Notes: a model not told the origin generated them from the letters alone. 64,000 nucleotides of DNA from Prevotella sp. E13-17 (GCF_022024035.1 NZ_CP091787.1:496001-560000); one strand, 5' to 3'. Shown: positions 45,719 through 54,932, counted from the stretch's first letter. Translations and numbers: made by a program.

Positions 45719-47845
45719 ATGGCAAAACAAGATTTGCATTTGACCCGCAACATCGGTATCATGGCTCACATCGATGCCGGTAAGACTACCACTTCTGAGC
45801 GTATCCTGTTCTATACAGGTAAGACCCACAAGATTGGTGAGGTGCACGATGGTGCAGCTACGATGGACTGGATGGCACAGGAGCAGGAGCGCGGTATTAC
45901 CATTACCTCTGCAGCTACAACCTGCAATTGGAAGTGGAATAACAACAACTATAAGATTAACTTGATCGACACTCCGGGTCACGTGGACTTCACCGCTGAG
46001 GTTGAGCGTTCACTGCGTGTGCTCGATGGTGCAGTTGCTACATATTCTGCTGCTGATGGTGTACAGCCTCAGTCAGAGACTGTATGGCGTCAGGCTGATA
46101 AGTACAACGTACCTCGCGTAGGTTATGTGAATAAGATGGACCGTTCTGGTGCAGACTTCTTTGAGACTGTACAGCAGATGAGAGATATCCTGGGCGCTAA
46201 TCCCGTTGTTATTCAGGTGCCCATCGGTGCTGAGGAGAACTTCAAGGGTCTCGTTGACCTTATCAAGATGAAGGCTATTCTGTGGCACGATGAGACTATG
46301 GGTGCAGAGTATGATATTGAAGAGATTCCTGCTGACTTGGCAGATGAGTGCGAAGAGTGGCGTATGAAGTTGCTCGAATCGGCTGCTGAGTACGACGAGG
46401 CACTGATGGAGAAGTTCTTTGACGATCCTAACTCAATCACTGAGGACGAGATTATCGCTGCTATCCGTAAAGGTACTATCGCTATGGAGTGCACGCCTAT
46501 GCTCTGTGGTTCTTCTTATAAGAACAAGGGTGTACAGCCTCTGCTTGACTATATCTGCGCATTCCTGCCTTCACCTCTGGATACTGAGGCCGTTATCGGT
46601 ACCAATCCCGAGACAGATGAGGAGGAAAGTCGTAAGCCCAGCGAGGATGAGGCTACTTCAGCACTCGCATTTAAGATTGCTACTGATCCATATATGGGTC
46701 GTCTGGTATTCTTCCGCGTTTACTCAGGTAGCGTGAAGGCTGGTTCTTATGTTTATAATCCTCGTTCTGGTAAGAAGGAACGTATTAGCCGTCTGTTCCA
46801 GATGAACTCTAATAAGGAAATTCCTATGGAGTCTATCGATGCTGGTGACATCGGTGCAGGTGTAGGTTTCAAGGATATTCGTACTGGTGATACTCTTTGT
46901 GATGAAGAGAAACCCATCGTACTGGAGTCTATGACCTTCCCCGATACCGTTATCTCTATCGCTGTTGAGCCAAAGTCTCAGGCTGATATTGCTAAGTTAG
47001 ACAATGGTCTTGCTAAGTTGGCTGAAGAAGACCCAACTTTCACCGTTCGTACAGACGAGCAGAGTGGTCAGACCATTATCTCTGGTATGGGTGAGCTTCA
47101 CCTTGATATTATTATCGACCGTTTGAAGCGTGAGTTTAAGGTAGAATGTAACCAGGGTAAGCCTCAGGTTAACTACAAGGAGGCTATCATGAAGGAGGTA
47201 GAAATCGAGGAGACCTACAAGAAGCAGTCTGGTGGTCGCGGTAAGTACGCTAAGATGCTTGTAAAGGTTGGTCCCGTTGATGAGGACTATGATCTGAAGA
47301 CCAATCCTGGCTTGCAGTTCGTTAACGAGGTTAAGGGTGGTAACATTCCTAAGGAGTTTATCCCATCTATCCAGAAGGGCTTTGAGACCGCGATGAAGAA
47401 CGGTATCCTTGGTGGTTATCCTGTTGACTCTTTGAAGGTTGTTGTTGTTGATGGTGGTTACCACCCCGTTGACTCTGACCAGCTTTCATTCGAGATTGCA
47501 GCTCAGATGGCATACAAGGAGGCTTGTGCAAAGGCTAAGCCCGTGCTGATGGAGCCTATCATGAAGCTCGAGGTTGTTACTCCAGAGGAGAATATGGGTG
47601 ACGTGATTGGTGACCTCAACAAGCGTCGTGGTCAGGTAGAAGGCATGGAAGAGGCTCGCTCTGGCGCTCGTGTCGTTAAGGCTAAGGTGCCCCTGTCAGA
47701 GATGTTTGGTTATGTAACCGCTCTTCGTACCATTACTTCTGGTCGTGCTACCAGCTCAATGGAATATGATCATCACGCTCCTCTGTCAAGTGCTATTGCT
47801 AAGGCAGTGCTTGAAGAGGTTAAGGGTCGTGCCGACCTGGTGTAA
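45719..47845 (+). CDS. fusA: Elongation factor G
   Basis: A 708-residue translocation GTPase. The P-loop is [10 protein letters not shown] (residues 16-25), [12 protein letters not shown] is switch [13 protein letters not shown] is G3 and [10 protein letters not shown] is G4. Domains III-V are complete ([28 protein letters not shown] near the end). It is the last gene of the str operon here: a strong terminator follows, and rpsJ, the usual next gene, lies 7.2 kb away. Confidence 0.98.
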   Translation: MAKQDLHLTRNIGIMAHIDAGKTTTSERILFYTGKTHKIGEVHDGAATMDWMAQEQERGITITSAATTCNWKWNNNNYKINLIDTPGHVDFTAEVERSLRVLDGAVATYSAADGVQPQSETVWRQADKYNVPRVGYVNKMDRSGADFFETVQQMRDILGANPVVIQVPIGAEENFKGLVDLIKMKAILWHDETMGAEYDIEEIPADLADECEEWRMKLLESAAEYDEALMEKFFDDPNSITEDEIIAAIRKGTIAMECTPMLCGSSYKNKGVQPLLDYICAFLPSPLDTEAVIGTNPETDEEESRKPSEDEATSALAFKIATDPYMGRLVFFRVYSGSVKAGSYVYNPRSGKKERISRLFQMNSNKEIPMESIDAGDIGAGVGFKDIRTGDTLCDEEKPIVLESMTFPDTVISIAVEPKSQADIAKLDNGLAKLAEEDPTFTVRTDEQSGQTIISGMGELHLDIIIDRLKREFKVECNQGKPQVNYKEAIMKEVEIEETYKKQSGGRGKYAKMLVKVGPVDEDYDLKTNPGLQFVNEVKGGNIPKEFIPSIQKGFETAMKNGILGGYPVDSLKVVVVDGGYHPVDSDQLSFEIAAQMAYKEACAKAKPVLMEPIMKLEVVTPEENMGDVIGDLNKRRGQVEGMEEARSGARVVKAKVPLSEMFGYVTALRTITSGRATSSMEYDHHAPLSSAIAKAVLEEVKGRADLV

Positions 47846-47872
47846 TTATAGGATTTTCATAGCACTATTCAT

Positions 47873-47923
47873 AACAATCCCACCGGTGGAACAGAACGTT
47901 CCTACGGTGGGGTTGTTTTTTAT
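47873..47923 (+). terminator. Terminator of the rpsL-rpsG-fusA operon
   Basis: AACAATCCCACCG (47873-47885) pairs with CGGTGGGGTTGTT (47905-47917), with a further GGAAC/GTTCC pair inside, followed by a T-run. Confidence 0.92.
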
Positions 47924-47992
47924 TCTTGGGATGTTCTAAAAATTAAATAACTGATAGTCAGATGTTTCTGACGATAATTCGATATAATTTTG

Positions 47993-48000
47993 TACCTTTG
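47993..48000 (+). promoter_or_regulatory. -7 promoter box (TACCTTTG) ahead of the IS5-like remnant
   Basis: TACCTTTG followed by GCAGCATC, 20 bases before the first Met of the transposase fragment. No clear -33. It may be the old transposase promoter, or a promoter that now reads toward the regulator gene. Confidence 0.5.
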
Positions 48001-48020
48001 CAGCATCAAACGACGTAATC

Positions 48021-48375
48021 ATGATGAAAACGACGATATATAGGCGACCGATGGATGAGAATCTCTTTGAGGAGGAACTCACCATAGAGGCATTGTCTGC
48101 AATGGGTAATCCCCTTGAGCAACTATCAGCCCTTGTGGACTTCGAGATGTTCCGTCCTGAATTGGAGGACATCCTGGTAAAGAAAGACTGCAAATCGACA
48201 AATACCAGCCGCAGCTTATTGCCTCTATGGGATAGCTGTGTCTTAACGTCAAATAATCAAGTCAAATGAGTGGATAAACGAACACTTTCGCGAGCCAACG
48301 ATGCCCTATAAGGCACTGAAACCAACTGAACTGATTCAGAAGGTACGGCTTCCACTCGCAAATATTATTTTTTAG
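48021..48375 (+). pseudogene. IS5-family transposase remnant (N-terminal part)
   Basis: The intact-looking part (48021-48269) encodes MDENLFEEELTIEALSAMGN and then PLEQLSALVDFEMFRPELED, which matches the N-terminus of Bacteroidetes IS5-type transposases ('GNPLxxLxxxVDFExFRPxLE'). After about 58 residues the similarity ends; the expected region leading to the DDE catalytic core is missing and the frame runs into unrelated codons. A different frame is open at 48247-48375 (WINEHFREPTMPYKALKPTE) with coding-like character I cannot name. Clearly a dead fragment; it marks the left edge of the accessory block between fusA and rpsJ. Confidence 0.75.
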
Positions 48376-48395
48376 AACTCACCTAATAATATAAA

Positions 48396-50051
48396 ATGTA
48401 CGTGCGTACCTTATTTGTTTTATTAATCCTGATGCTCGCCTCGGGTGCTAAGGCACAGCAACAGACTGCTGCCTCCATATCCTGTACCGTGAAGAAGGTG
48501 CAGGTGGAGCGGCTGCCCGACCTTAACATCCCACGTAGTGGAGGAAGCACGCTGGTCATTAATGGCATCCCATACGTCATGGGAGGTCATACTTCGGGTT
48601 TCGTACCCACGCCCACCGCCGAGTATTTCGAGAACGGTGAGTGGCATGTATTGCCTATGGTCTATACCCACGACCACGGCTTGTGCCAGCCACTTCCATC
48701 GGGCAAAGTGCTACTGGCTGCTGGTCATGAGAAAGCCTTAGGCATAGGACAGACTTTTACCATGGAACTTTTTGATCCTGAGACACGCACTTTTGAGGGC
48801 TATGGCTGCATGGAGAAGAAACGCTTCTTCCCTTCATCGGCCCTGCTGGCAGACGGACGTGTGCTCATCAGTGGCAACTCTTACGAGGAAGACTGCATGG
48901 AGGTGTTCGATGGTTCGCGACAGAGCAAGTTCGTCAAGGCGGTGTCGGTCTTCCGGGCTTCTCCTTTCATCTTCCCGATAGCTTCAGACGATGCCCTCGT
49001 CATAGGATGCATGGACGGACACATGGCTCTCAACTCCGATACAGTAGTTGTGGATCGCTTGAAAGGCGATGCTCCGCAGATGCCGTTGTTCAACGAGTGG
49101 TATCCCATATCCATGCTGCTTCCTAAACCAGCCGAAGATAGTCGTATCAGTCAGGATTCGAGCCAATACACCTATCTGCTCTTGGTGCTTAACAAAAAGA
49201 GCCAAGAGGCGGCTATTGCCAAACTGGAGGGCACCGACCTTCAATTGCTGCCTACCGATTGCAGCATCCCCATGAGCGTTGAGGCAGGAGGACGCTTGGA
49301 GTGGTTCACGTCTGTCATAGTCGATCGCACTATCCACCGAGGCTATGTCGTGGGGCGTGACGAGAGATTCCATCTGTATGTCCTCGCTGTGGAGTACGAC
49401 AAGCAGCCCGCTCGCCTTACTCTCTATGAGACGGAACTACAGGATTCCCTGCCTTTCTCTACTCCTGTGCTTCTGCCCGATGGCGATCTGCTGATGACAG
49501 GTGGCATTACTGACAATAATTTCACTCCTTTTGCCACCGCGTATCGATTCCACCTTGGCACCACCGATGACGTTGAAGCAGAGGCAGGTAACGGCTGGTT
49601 CTGGCTGTCGCTACTCTTCATTGCCGTATTGACGGGCGGTGCCGCCGCTTTATGGCTCCTCAGAAGAAAACGGAAACCACAGTCTGTTGCTGTGCCTGAC
49701 GACTCTACTCTGCCCGACAATCTGTTGTTGGCGCGTATCTGCGACCTGATGGAGAATGAGAAACCCTATCTGAACAGTGAGTTGAAGGTGGCCGATATGG
49801 CTGAGCTGGTAGGTACCAGCAGTCGTAATGTGTCCGACTGCATCAAGGCTGCTCGTGGCTGTTCCTTCTCGCAGTTTGTCAACGCCTACCGTATTGACTA
49901 TGTCAAGCAGTTGCTTGTCAGTCAGCCTGACATCAAGGTGGCAGCCGTTGCGCTGCAATCGGGCTTCGCCAACGAAATGTCGTTTTTCCGCACCTTCAAG
50001 GCCATTACCAGTATGACACCTAAGGAGTGGAAGGATAGCCAAGCTTCCTAA
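48396..50051 (+). CDS. Kelch-type sensor, membrane helix and AraC-type DNA-binding domain
   Basis: 551 residues in three parts. A signal peptide (MYVRTLFVLLILMLASGAKA) and a ~380-residue extracytoplasmic domain with kelch-like blades (VINGIPYVMGGHTSG, PLPSGKVLLAAGHE, LLADGRVLISGNSYEED, LLPDGDLLMTGGITDN). One membrane helix (WFWLSLLFIAVLTGGAAALWLL, about 400-420) and a basic stop-transfer RRKRK. Then a cytoplasmic AraC/XylS helix-turn-helix domain (VADMAELVGTSSRNVSDCI, AVALQSGFANEMSFFRTFKAITSMTPKEWK). No histidine kinase or receiver lies between, so it looks like a membrane one-component regulator. A likely target is the surface-protein gene 140 bases downstream; that is inference. No clear promoter precedes it. 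Confidence 0.85.
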   Translation: MYVRTLFVLLILMLASGAKAQQQTAASISCTVKKVQVERLPDLNIPRSGGSTLVINGIPYVMGGHTSGFVPTPTAEYFENGEWHVLPMVYTHDHGLCQPLPSGKVLLAAGHEKALGIGQTFTMELFDPETRTFEGYGCMEKKRFFPSSALLADGRVLISGNSYEEDCMEVFDGSRQSKFVKAVSVFRASPFIFPIASDDALVIGCMDGHMALNSDTVVVDRLKGDAPQMPLFNEWYPISMLLPKPAEDSRISQDSSQYTYLLLVLNKKSQEAAIAKLEGTDLQLLPTDCSIPMSVEAGGRLEWFTSVIVDRTIHRGYVVGRDERFHLYVLAVEYDKQPARLTLYETELQDSLPFSTPVLLPDGDLLMTGGITDNNFTPFATAYRFHLGTTDDVEAEAGNGWFWLSLLFIAVLTGGAAALWLLRRKRKPQSVAVPDDSTLPDNLLLARICDLMENEKPYLNSELKVADMAELVGTSSRNVSDCIKAARGCSFSQFVNAYRIDYVKQLLVSQPDIKVAAVALQSGFANEMSFFRTFKAITSMTPKEWKDSQAS

Positions 50052-50070
50052 GGGAATACTGAGACAAAAG

Positions 50071-50120
50071 ACGCAAATCGACTAACATTTCTTGCAATTG
50101 TTAGTCGGTTTGCGTTTTTT
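50071..50120 (+). terminator. Terminator of the kelch-AraC gene
   Basis: A 17-bp stem (50071-50087 with 50099-50115, one G-T pair) around an 11-base loop, followed by TTTTTT. Confidence 0.92.
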
Positions 50121-50147
50121 GTTAGTTCCTATATGTCCCTTTTCTGC

Positions 50148-50155
50148 TATATTTG
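50148..50155 (+). promoter_or_regulatory. -7 promoter box (TATATTTG) for the surface-protein gene
   Basis: TATATTTG 36 bases before the ATG at 50192, directly after the terminator. The nearest TTG is 26 bases upstream (50119-50121), longer than usual, which may mean the promoter needs an activator such as the adjacent AraC-type protein. Confidence 0.55.
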
Positions 50156-50191
50156 CACAAAATATTCATACCAATAAATAAAAAAGAGATT

Positions 50192-53100
50192 ATGAAAAGA
50201 CTACTATTTTCATTCCTGTTCGTTCTCACGGCAATAGCCGGATGGGCACAAGAACAAGAACCAACTATGTTCACCGTAGGTAACTTTAAATATACGGTGA
50301 CAGACGAAGCTAACCATAAGGTTTCTATAGCAAAAGCCGATGAGGCTACCCTCACTGGCGCACTGGAAATCCCGTCGAGCGTGACCCACGAGGCTGTGAC
50401 CTACGCGGTGACTTCAGTTGGAGCCGGCGGTTTCTATGAAACAGGAATCACTAGCGTCACCATTCCTGCCTCAGTGACGAGCGTCGGTGACGCTGCTTTC
50501 CAAGCCTGCGGCAGCATAACCAGTATCACCATTGAGGATAGCGAGGCTCCTTTGTCTTTGGCAGGAACTTACGGTGAGCGTCCTTTCTGGAATAATGCCA
50601 GTATAATCTACCTTGGTCGCAACCTGACTCTGACAGGAGATTATGTAGATTTTCCACTTCTTTATGAAGCTACCAGTGTGGAGCTTGGCCCAAAAGTGAC
50701 GACCATTAATCCTTATTTATTCTCTGAGAATTCCAAACTTGAAAACCTCACCATCGGCAGTGGTGTGACAACCATCGGTGAGTATGCTTTTAATCGTTGT
50801 GGAACCTATTGGGATGACGAAACCCATCAGGGCGTAGAGAATTTGGTGGTGACAATGGGCAGCAATGTTACAACCATCGGTGCATATGCTTTCGAGGAAT
50901 GTAGTAAACTAAAATCCGTCACTCTGCCTTCAACACTGACAACCATTGGCAACGAGGCATTTTATCTCACAGGTTTAACCAGCATCAGTATTCCTGCCTC
51001 AGTGACGAGCATCGGAGATCTTGCATTTCAAAGCTGCGACAACATGACCAGCATCACCATTGAGGATAGCGAGACTCCTTTGTCTTTGGCAGGAACTTAC
51101 AGTGAGCGTCCTTTATGGAACCCAGCCACCACCATCTACATTGGGCGTAACCTGACTCTGACAGGAGATGATGTGAATTATCCACTTCTTTCTGAAGCTA
51201 CCAGTGTGGAGCTTGGCCCAAAAGTGACGACCATTAATCCTTATTTATTCTCTGAGAATTCCAAACTTGAAAACCTCACCATCGGCAGTGGTGTGACAAC
51301 CATCGGTGAGTATGCTTTCTATGGTTGTGGAACCTATTGGGATGACGAAACCCATCAGGGCGTAGAGAATTTGGTGGTGACAATGGGCAGCAACGTCACA
51401 AGTATCGGCGCAAATGCTTTCAAGAATTGTGGTAAACTGAAATCCGTCACTCTGCCTTCAACACTGACAACCATTGGCTCAGCAGCGTTTCATTATACTG
51501 GTTTAACCAGCATCAGTATTCCTGCCTCAGTGACGAGCATCGGAGATTTTGCATTTCAATACTGCGACAACATGACCAGCATCACCATTGAGGATAGCGA
51601 GACTCCTTTGTCCTTGGCAGGAACTTACAGTGAGCGTCCTTTATGGAACCCAGCCACCACCATCTACATTGGGCGTAACCTGACTCTGACAGGAGAAGAT
51701 GTGAATTATCCACTTCTTGAAAATGCTACCAGTGTGGAGTTCGGTCCGCAGGTGACTGTCATTCCCAACTATTTGTTCTCCGGAGTGACGTTGTCCAGTG
51801 TGAAGGTTCCTTGGCTGACACCTGTAACCCTGAACGCTACGACCTTCTCTGAATACACATATACCAACGCCACGCTGTGGGTTCCTGGCGGTACGAAGGA
51901 AGCCTACGAGGCAGCCACTAATTGGAAGGAGTTCGCTAACATGGACTTCTCCAGCTTCGTAGTTAGAATCACAGGTTCGGATCATGGTACACTGGCAGTC
52001 GCTGATATCAGTTCCACCAACGGTGAGGAGGAGACAACTCTCATCGACCGTGGTGAAGATGCCGTGTTCACAGTGACACTTGCTACTGGTTATGAAGCAT
52101 CGACCTTTACTGTAAATGGTGAGGCTGCCGCATTAACGGACAATAGCTATACCGTAGAAGATTTGTCAGCTGACCAGACGGTAGTGGCAGGCTTTACAGC
52201 TATCAACTACACCATCGGCTATGACTTGGCAGGCGGTTCTGTGGCTAGCGCCAACCCCGCTACGTATACCATTGAGAGCACTGCTATTACCCTTAATAAC
52301 CCCACTCGTGAAGGATATACTTTTACAGGATGGACGGGTACAGGGTTGGATGCTGCCACAACAACAGTAACCATTGCTGCAGGTTCAACAGGAAACCGCA
52401 GCTATACCGCCACATGGACACCTATTACATATAATATTGTGTACACGATGGATGGCGGTACGGCTACTCCTGATAACCCCACGACTTACACCATCGAGAC
52501 CGAGACCTTCACGCTGAACAACCCAACGAAGACTGGCTACGATTTTGCAGGCTGGAAGCTCAATGGCGTAGGCGAGGCTATGATGACTGTCACTATCGCT
52601 CAGGGCAGCACAGGCCACTTGGCATACACAGCCACATGGACGCCGATTGTATATGAAATCGCCTACACCCTCGACGGTGGCACGGCCACTAACCCCGCCA
52701 CCTACACCATCGAGACCGAGACCTTCACGCTGAACAACCCGACGAAGGCTGGTTACGACTTCGCAGGCTGGAAGCTGAATGGTGTGGGCGAGGCTATGAT
52801 GACTGTCACCATCACTCAGGGCAGCACAGGCCACTTGGCATATACCGCCACATGGACACCTACTGTATATAATATTGTGTACATGATGGATGGCGGTACG
52901 GCTACTCCTGCTAATCCCACGACTTACACCATCGAGACCGAGACCTTCACGCTGAACAACCCCACCAAGACGGGTTACACCTTTAAGGGTTGGAAACAGA
53001 ATGGCGAGGGCGGTGCAATGATGACTGTCACCATTTCTCAGGGCAGCACAGGTCACCTGGCCTACACCGCTACATGGCAGGTGAATCAGTACACCATTAC

Positions 53101-54082
53101 CTTCGACAGCAATGGCGGTTCGGCGGTAGATGTTATCACTCAGGACTACGGTAGCACCGTGATACCTCCTGCCGAACCTACAAAGACTGGTTACGACTTC
53201 GCTGGATGGACTCCCGCATTGCCCGCAACGATGCCTGCTGAGAACATCACCGTGACAGCCAACTGGACGGTGAAGACTTATACCGTGAGCATCACGGGTA
53301 CTGGCGTTAGTGCCGACAATATGAATCCTAAGTATGGTGACGATGTGGTGATTACCATTGCCGCTGACGAAGATCGTACGCTGAACACACTGACTGTTAA
53401 CAATGTCGATGTGACGGCACAGGTAGTCAACAACCAGTACACTATCCAGAATGTTACTGGCAACGTGGTTGTTGTAGCTACCTTCAACGCTACGAAGGAG
53501 TTCATTACTCTGGCTCAGGGCGTGGGAACCTTCAGCTGCGCTCAAGACCTGAACTTCACCGGCAGTGGACTGAAGGCTTACATCGCCGCTGGTTATAGCT
53601 ATAACAAGGAAGAATCTCAGGTACTTCTGGTACGTGTCTATGACATTCCTGCTGGCACGGGTCTCTATCTGAAGGGTGAGGCTGGTGTCACCTATAAGAT
53701 TCCATATAGCACTTCGCAGGCCTACTATGTGAATATGCTCAAAGCAAACCTCACTGCAAGCTCGATTGCCAAGACTTCTGGCGACATGAGCAACTTCCTG
53801 CTCAACAAGGTGGACGGCGAATATAAATTCTGCGCTCCCTCGGCGACGGCAACGCTTGGAGCCCAAAAGGCTTACCTGCAGGTGCCTACCTCGTTTATGT
53901 CAGGTTTAGAGGAAGCTCGTGCTATCAGCATTGCTTTCGAGGATGATGGAACCACTAATATCAGCGATTTCGAACTGTTCACCAACAGCAATGAGCATCT
54001 CTATAACCTGAAGGGACAACGCGTAGAGAAGGCTGGACGTGGCCTCTATATTAAGAATGGTAAGAAGGTCGTGATAAAATAA
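50192..54082 (+). CDS. BspA-like leucine-rich and InlB-repeat surface protein
   Basis: 1296 residues from the ATG at 50192, which begins the signal peptide (MKRLLFSFLFVLTAIAGWAQ). Residues ~50-590 are BspA-type leucine-rich repeats (SITIPASVTSVGDAAFQ, LTTIGNEAFYLTGLTSISIP). Residues ~670-1030 hold five or so InlB B-type (Listeria-Bacteroides) repeats such as NPTKTGYDFAGWKLNG. A beta-rich domain follows, and the end is YNLKGQRVEKAGRGLYIKNG plus KKVVIK, the tail common on Prevotella exported proteins and probably a sorting signal for type IX secretion. BspA relatives bind host proteins or other microbes. The leucine-rich part is built of 528-bp near-exact DNA repeats. A 60-codon gene follows after 11 bases. 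Confidence 0.9.
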   Translation: MKRLLFSFLFVLTAIAGWAQEQEPTMFTVGNFKYTVTDEANHKVSIAKADEATLTGALEIPSSVTHEAVTYAVTSVGAGGFYETGITSVTIPASVTSVGDAAFQACGSITSITIEDSEAPLSLAGTYGERPFWNNASIIYLGRNLTLTGDYVDFPLLYEATSVELGPKVTTINPYLFSENSKLENLTIGSGVTTIGEYAFNRCGTYWDDETHQGVENLVVTMGSNVTTIGAYAFEECSKLKSVTLPSTLTTIGNEAFYLTGLTSISIPASVTSIGDLAFQSCDNMTSITIEDSETPLSLAGTYSERPLWNPATTIYIGRNLTLTGDDVNYPLLSEATSVELGPKVTTINPYLFSENSKLENLTIGSGVTTIGEYAFYGCGTYWDDETHQGVENLVVTMGSNVTSIGANAFKNCGKLKSVTLPSTLTTIGSAAFHYTGLTSISIPASVTSIGDFAFQYCDNMTSITIEDSETPLSLAGTYSERPLWNPATTIYIGRNLTLTGEDVNYPLLENATSVEFGPQVTVIPNYLFSGVTLSSVKVPWLTPVTLNATTFSEYTYTNATLWVPGGTKEAYEAATNWKEFANMDFSSFVVRITGSDHGTLAVADISSTNGEEETTLIDRGEDAVFTVTLATGYEASTFTVNGEAAALTDNSYTVEDLSADQTVVAGFTAINYTIGYDLAGGSVASANPATYTIESTAITLNNPTREGYTFTGWTGTGLDAATTTVTIAAGSTGNRSYTATWTPITYNIVYTMDGGTATPDNPTTYTIETETFTLNNPTKTGYDFAGWKLNGVGEAMMTVTIAQGSTGHLAYTATWTPIVYEIAYTLDGGTATNPATYTIETETFTLNNPTKAGYDFAGWKLNGVGEAMMTVTITQGSTGHLAYTATWTPTVYNIVYMMDGGTATPANPTTYTIETETFTLNNPTKTGYTFKGWKQNGEGGAMMTVTISQGSTGHLAYTATWQVNQYTITFDSNGGSAVDVITQDYGSTVIPPAEPTKTGYDFAGWTPALPATMPAENITVTANWTVKTYTVSITGTGVSADNMNPKYGDDVVITIAADEDRTLNTLTVNNVDVTAQVVNNQYTIQNVTGNVVVVATFNATKEFITLAQGVGTFSCAQDLNFTGSGLKAYIAAGYSYNKEESQVLLVRVYDIPAGTGLYLKGEAGVTYKIPYSTSQAYYVNMLKANLTASSIAKTSGDMSNFLLNKVDGEYKFCAPSATATLGAQKAYLQVPTSFMSGLEEARAISIAFEDDGTTNISDFELFTNSNEHLYNLKGQRVEKAGRGLYIKNGKKVVIK
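50462..51770 (+). repeat. 528-bp direct repeats in the leucine-rich region
   Basis: Anchor sequences recur at exact 528-base steps: ATTCCTGCCTCAGTGACGAG at 50462, 50990 and 51518, and TGAGGATAGCGAG at 50533, 51061 and 51589. The unit is 176 codons, so gain or loss keeps the frame. Long stretches are base-identical, including most of 50690-50790 against 51218-51318. The third copy is incomplete. Confidence 0.92.
52430..53090 (+). repeat. 216-222-bp repeats encoding InlB B-type modules
   Basis: CCATCGAGACCGAGACCTTC recurs at 52491, 52707 and 52929 (steps of 216 and 222), each inside a unit ending in GGCAGCACAGGYCACYTGGC and a TAYACMGCYACATGG stretch. They encode consecutive InlB B-type repeats; a divergent unit precedes and another follows. 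Confidence 0.85.
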
Positions 54083-54093
54083 CTTTAAAAGGT

Positions 54094-54276
54094 ATGAAAC
54101 AGATGAAGAAAACATATCAACAACCCGTCACAAGGGAACTGCTTATCAAGGCAGTTCCCCTGCTGGCAGGCTCCTATTTACTAGAAGGAGAAACAGAAAA
54201 TGGAGGAGGAATTGATCCTGATACCGAGGTTGATACAGGTTTAAGTCGTCGTAACAATTTCTGGGACGAAGACTGA
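54094..54276 (+). CDS. Small protein of unknown function
   Basis: 60 residues from ATG 54094, or 57 from ATG 54103 (MKKTYQQPVTRELLIKAVPL). It runs LLAGSYLLEGETENGGGIDP and ends DTGLSRRNNFWDED. There is no signal peptide. I recognise the layout (MKK-x-Y-xx-P start, an LLAGS-like middle, an acidic end with Arg-Arg and aromatic residues) from many small Prevotella/Bacteroides genes of unknown role, often next to surface-protein genes. It lies 11 bases after the leucine-rich protein and probably shares its mRNA. It could be a peptide precursor or a secretion-related factor; nothing in the sequence decides. Confidence 0.7.
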   Translation: MKQMKKTYQQPVTRELLIKAVPLLAGSYLLEGETENGGGIDPDTEVDTGLSRRNNFWDED

Positions 54277-54287
54277 GGACTGTGATT

Positions 54288-54620
54288 AATGGCTTCGGCT
54301 GGGCAAGGCTGCCTAAGTCCTTCATGGCAGAGAACACCGTGTTCCTGCTGCTGACGGCGTTCATACGTCGCTCGGCTATGCCGCTTTCCATAGCAAGAAC
54401 TTCTACAAGTTCCTTATGGGCAGGCTGGACACAAAAGCCTTCGGACTGAAGAAAACAAGCCGCATCAAAGCCTTCGTGTTCAAGTTCTTTGCAAGCAAAG
54501 CGGCATAGCCGAGCGCATCAGCGTGCCAGCCAAGTGGATAAGAACGGAAAGGCACTATCAGCTGAATATCTACACGGACAACAAATCATATCAGAACCCT
54601 TTTGCATTCACTGACGGCTA
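54288..54620 (+). pseudogene. IS1380-family transposase remnant (C-terminal part)
   Basis: The end of an IS1380-type transposase, read across three frames: NGFGWARLPKSFMAENTVFL then LLTAFI (54288-54365), KNFYKFLMGRLDTKAFGLKK then TSRIKAFVFKF (54395-54487) and ISVPAKWIRTERHYQLNIYT (from 54517). The frame breaks are two 29-base insertions (54366-54394 and 54488-54516) that carry the same 19-base core in opposite orientation. The N-terminal two-thirds and catalytic residues are absent. Downstream, CCCCTGTAATGCTTGACGGG at 54656 may be the old IS end. The rest of the gap to 55023 holds only the rpsJ promoter and leader. Confidence 0.78.
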
Positions 54621-54924
54621 AGAAACCGAATTCGCGGGTTAACGGCAGCATAAAGCCCCTGTAATGCTTGACGGGGTAAGGGGAAACTGGGCATGACCCA
54701 TGCATAATCACGTCTGTACTGGCAAGACTATCGTTAGATGGAGAAGCAAACTACAAAATTAGTCAGCATCACTATTAGTTGCGGATTTTAGGTTTTATGC
54801 AAAGAAAATTATAATCTTATTATAAAGCGCTGGTGTGGCCTGTCTTTTAGTATTATTTAGCACTATAATGCTCCTTGTTCGGCATAAAAAGGCGTAAAAG
54901 TTTGGCGGACTCGGAAAAAATGTG

Positions 54925-54932
54925 TACCTTTG
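54925..54932 (+). promoter_or_regulatory. -7 promoter box (TACCTTTG) dedicated to rpsJ
   Basis: TACCTTTG with TTG at 54902-54904 (spacing 20), about 90 bases before rpsJ. The sequence around it is nearly the same as the rpsL promoter. A CTGCCG/CGGCAG hairpin lies early in the leader (about 54950-54980). Confidence 0.85.

Noticed and set aside
50462..53090. Could the regular repeats be a CRISPR array?
   Set aside because: Units are 528 or 216-222 bases, remain in frame and encode leucine-rich and InlB-type modules; no short repeats with unique spacers and no cas genes.
52385..53866. A 493-codon open frame on the minus strand opposite the surface-protein gene
   Set aside because: It is the complement of the InlB-repeat coding region; its His/Cys/Arg-rich, repeated product has no domain or signal, and openness follows from the repeats on the other strand.
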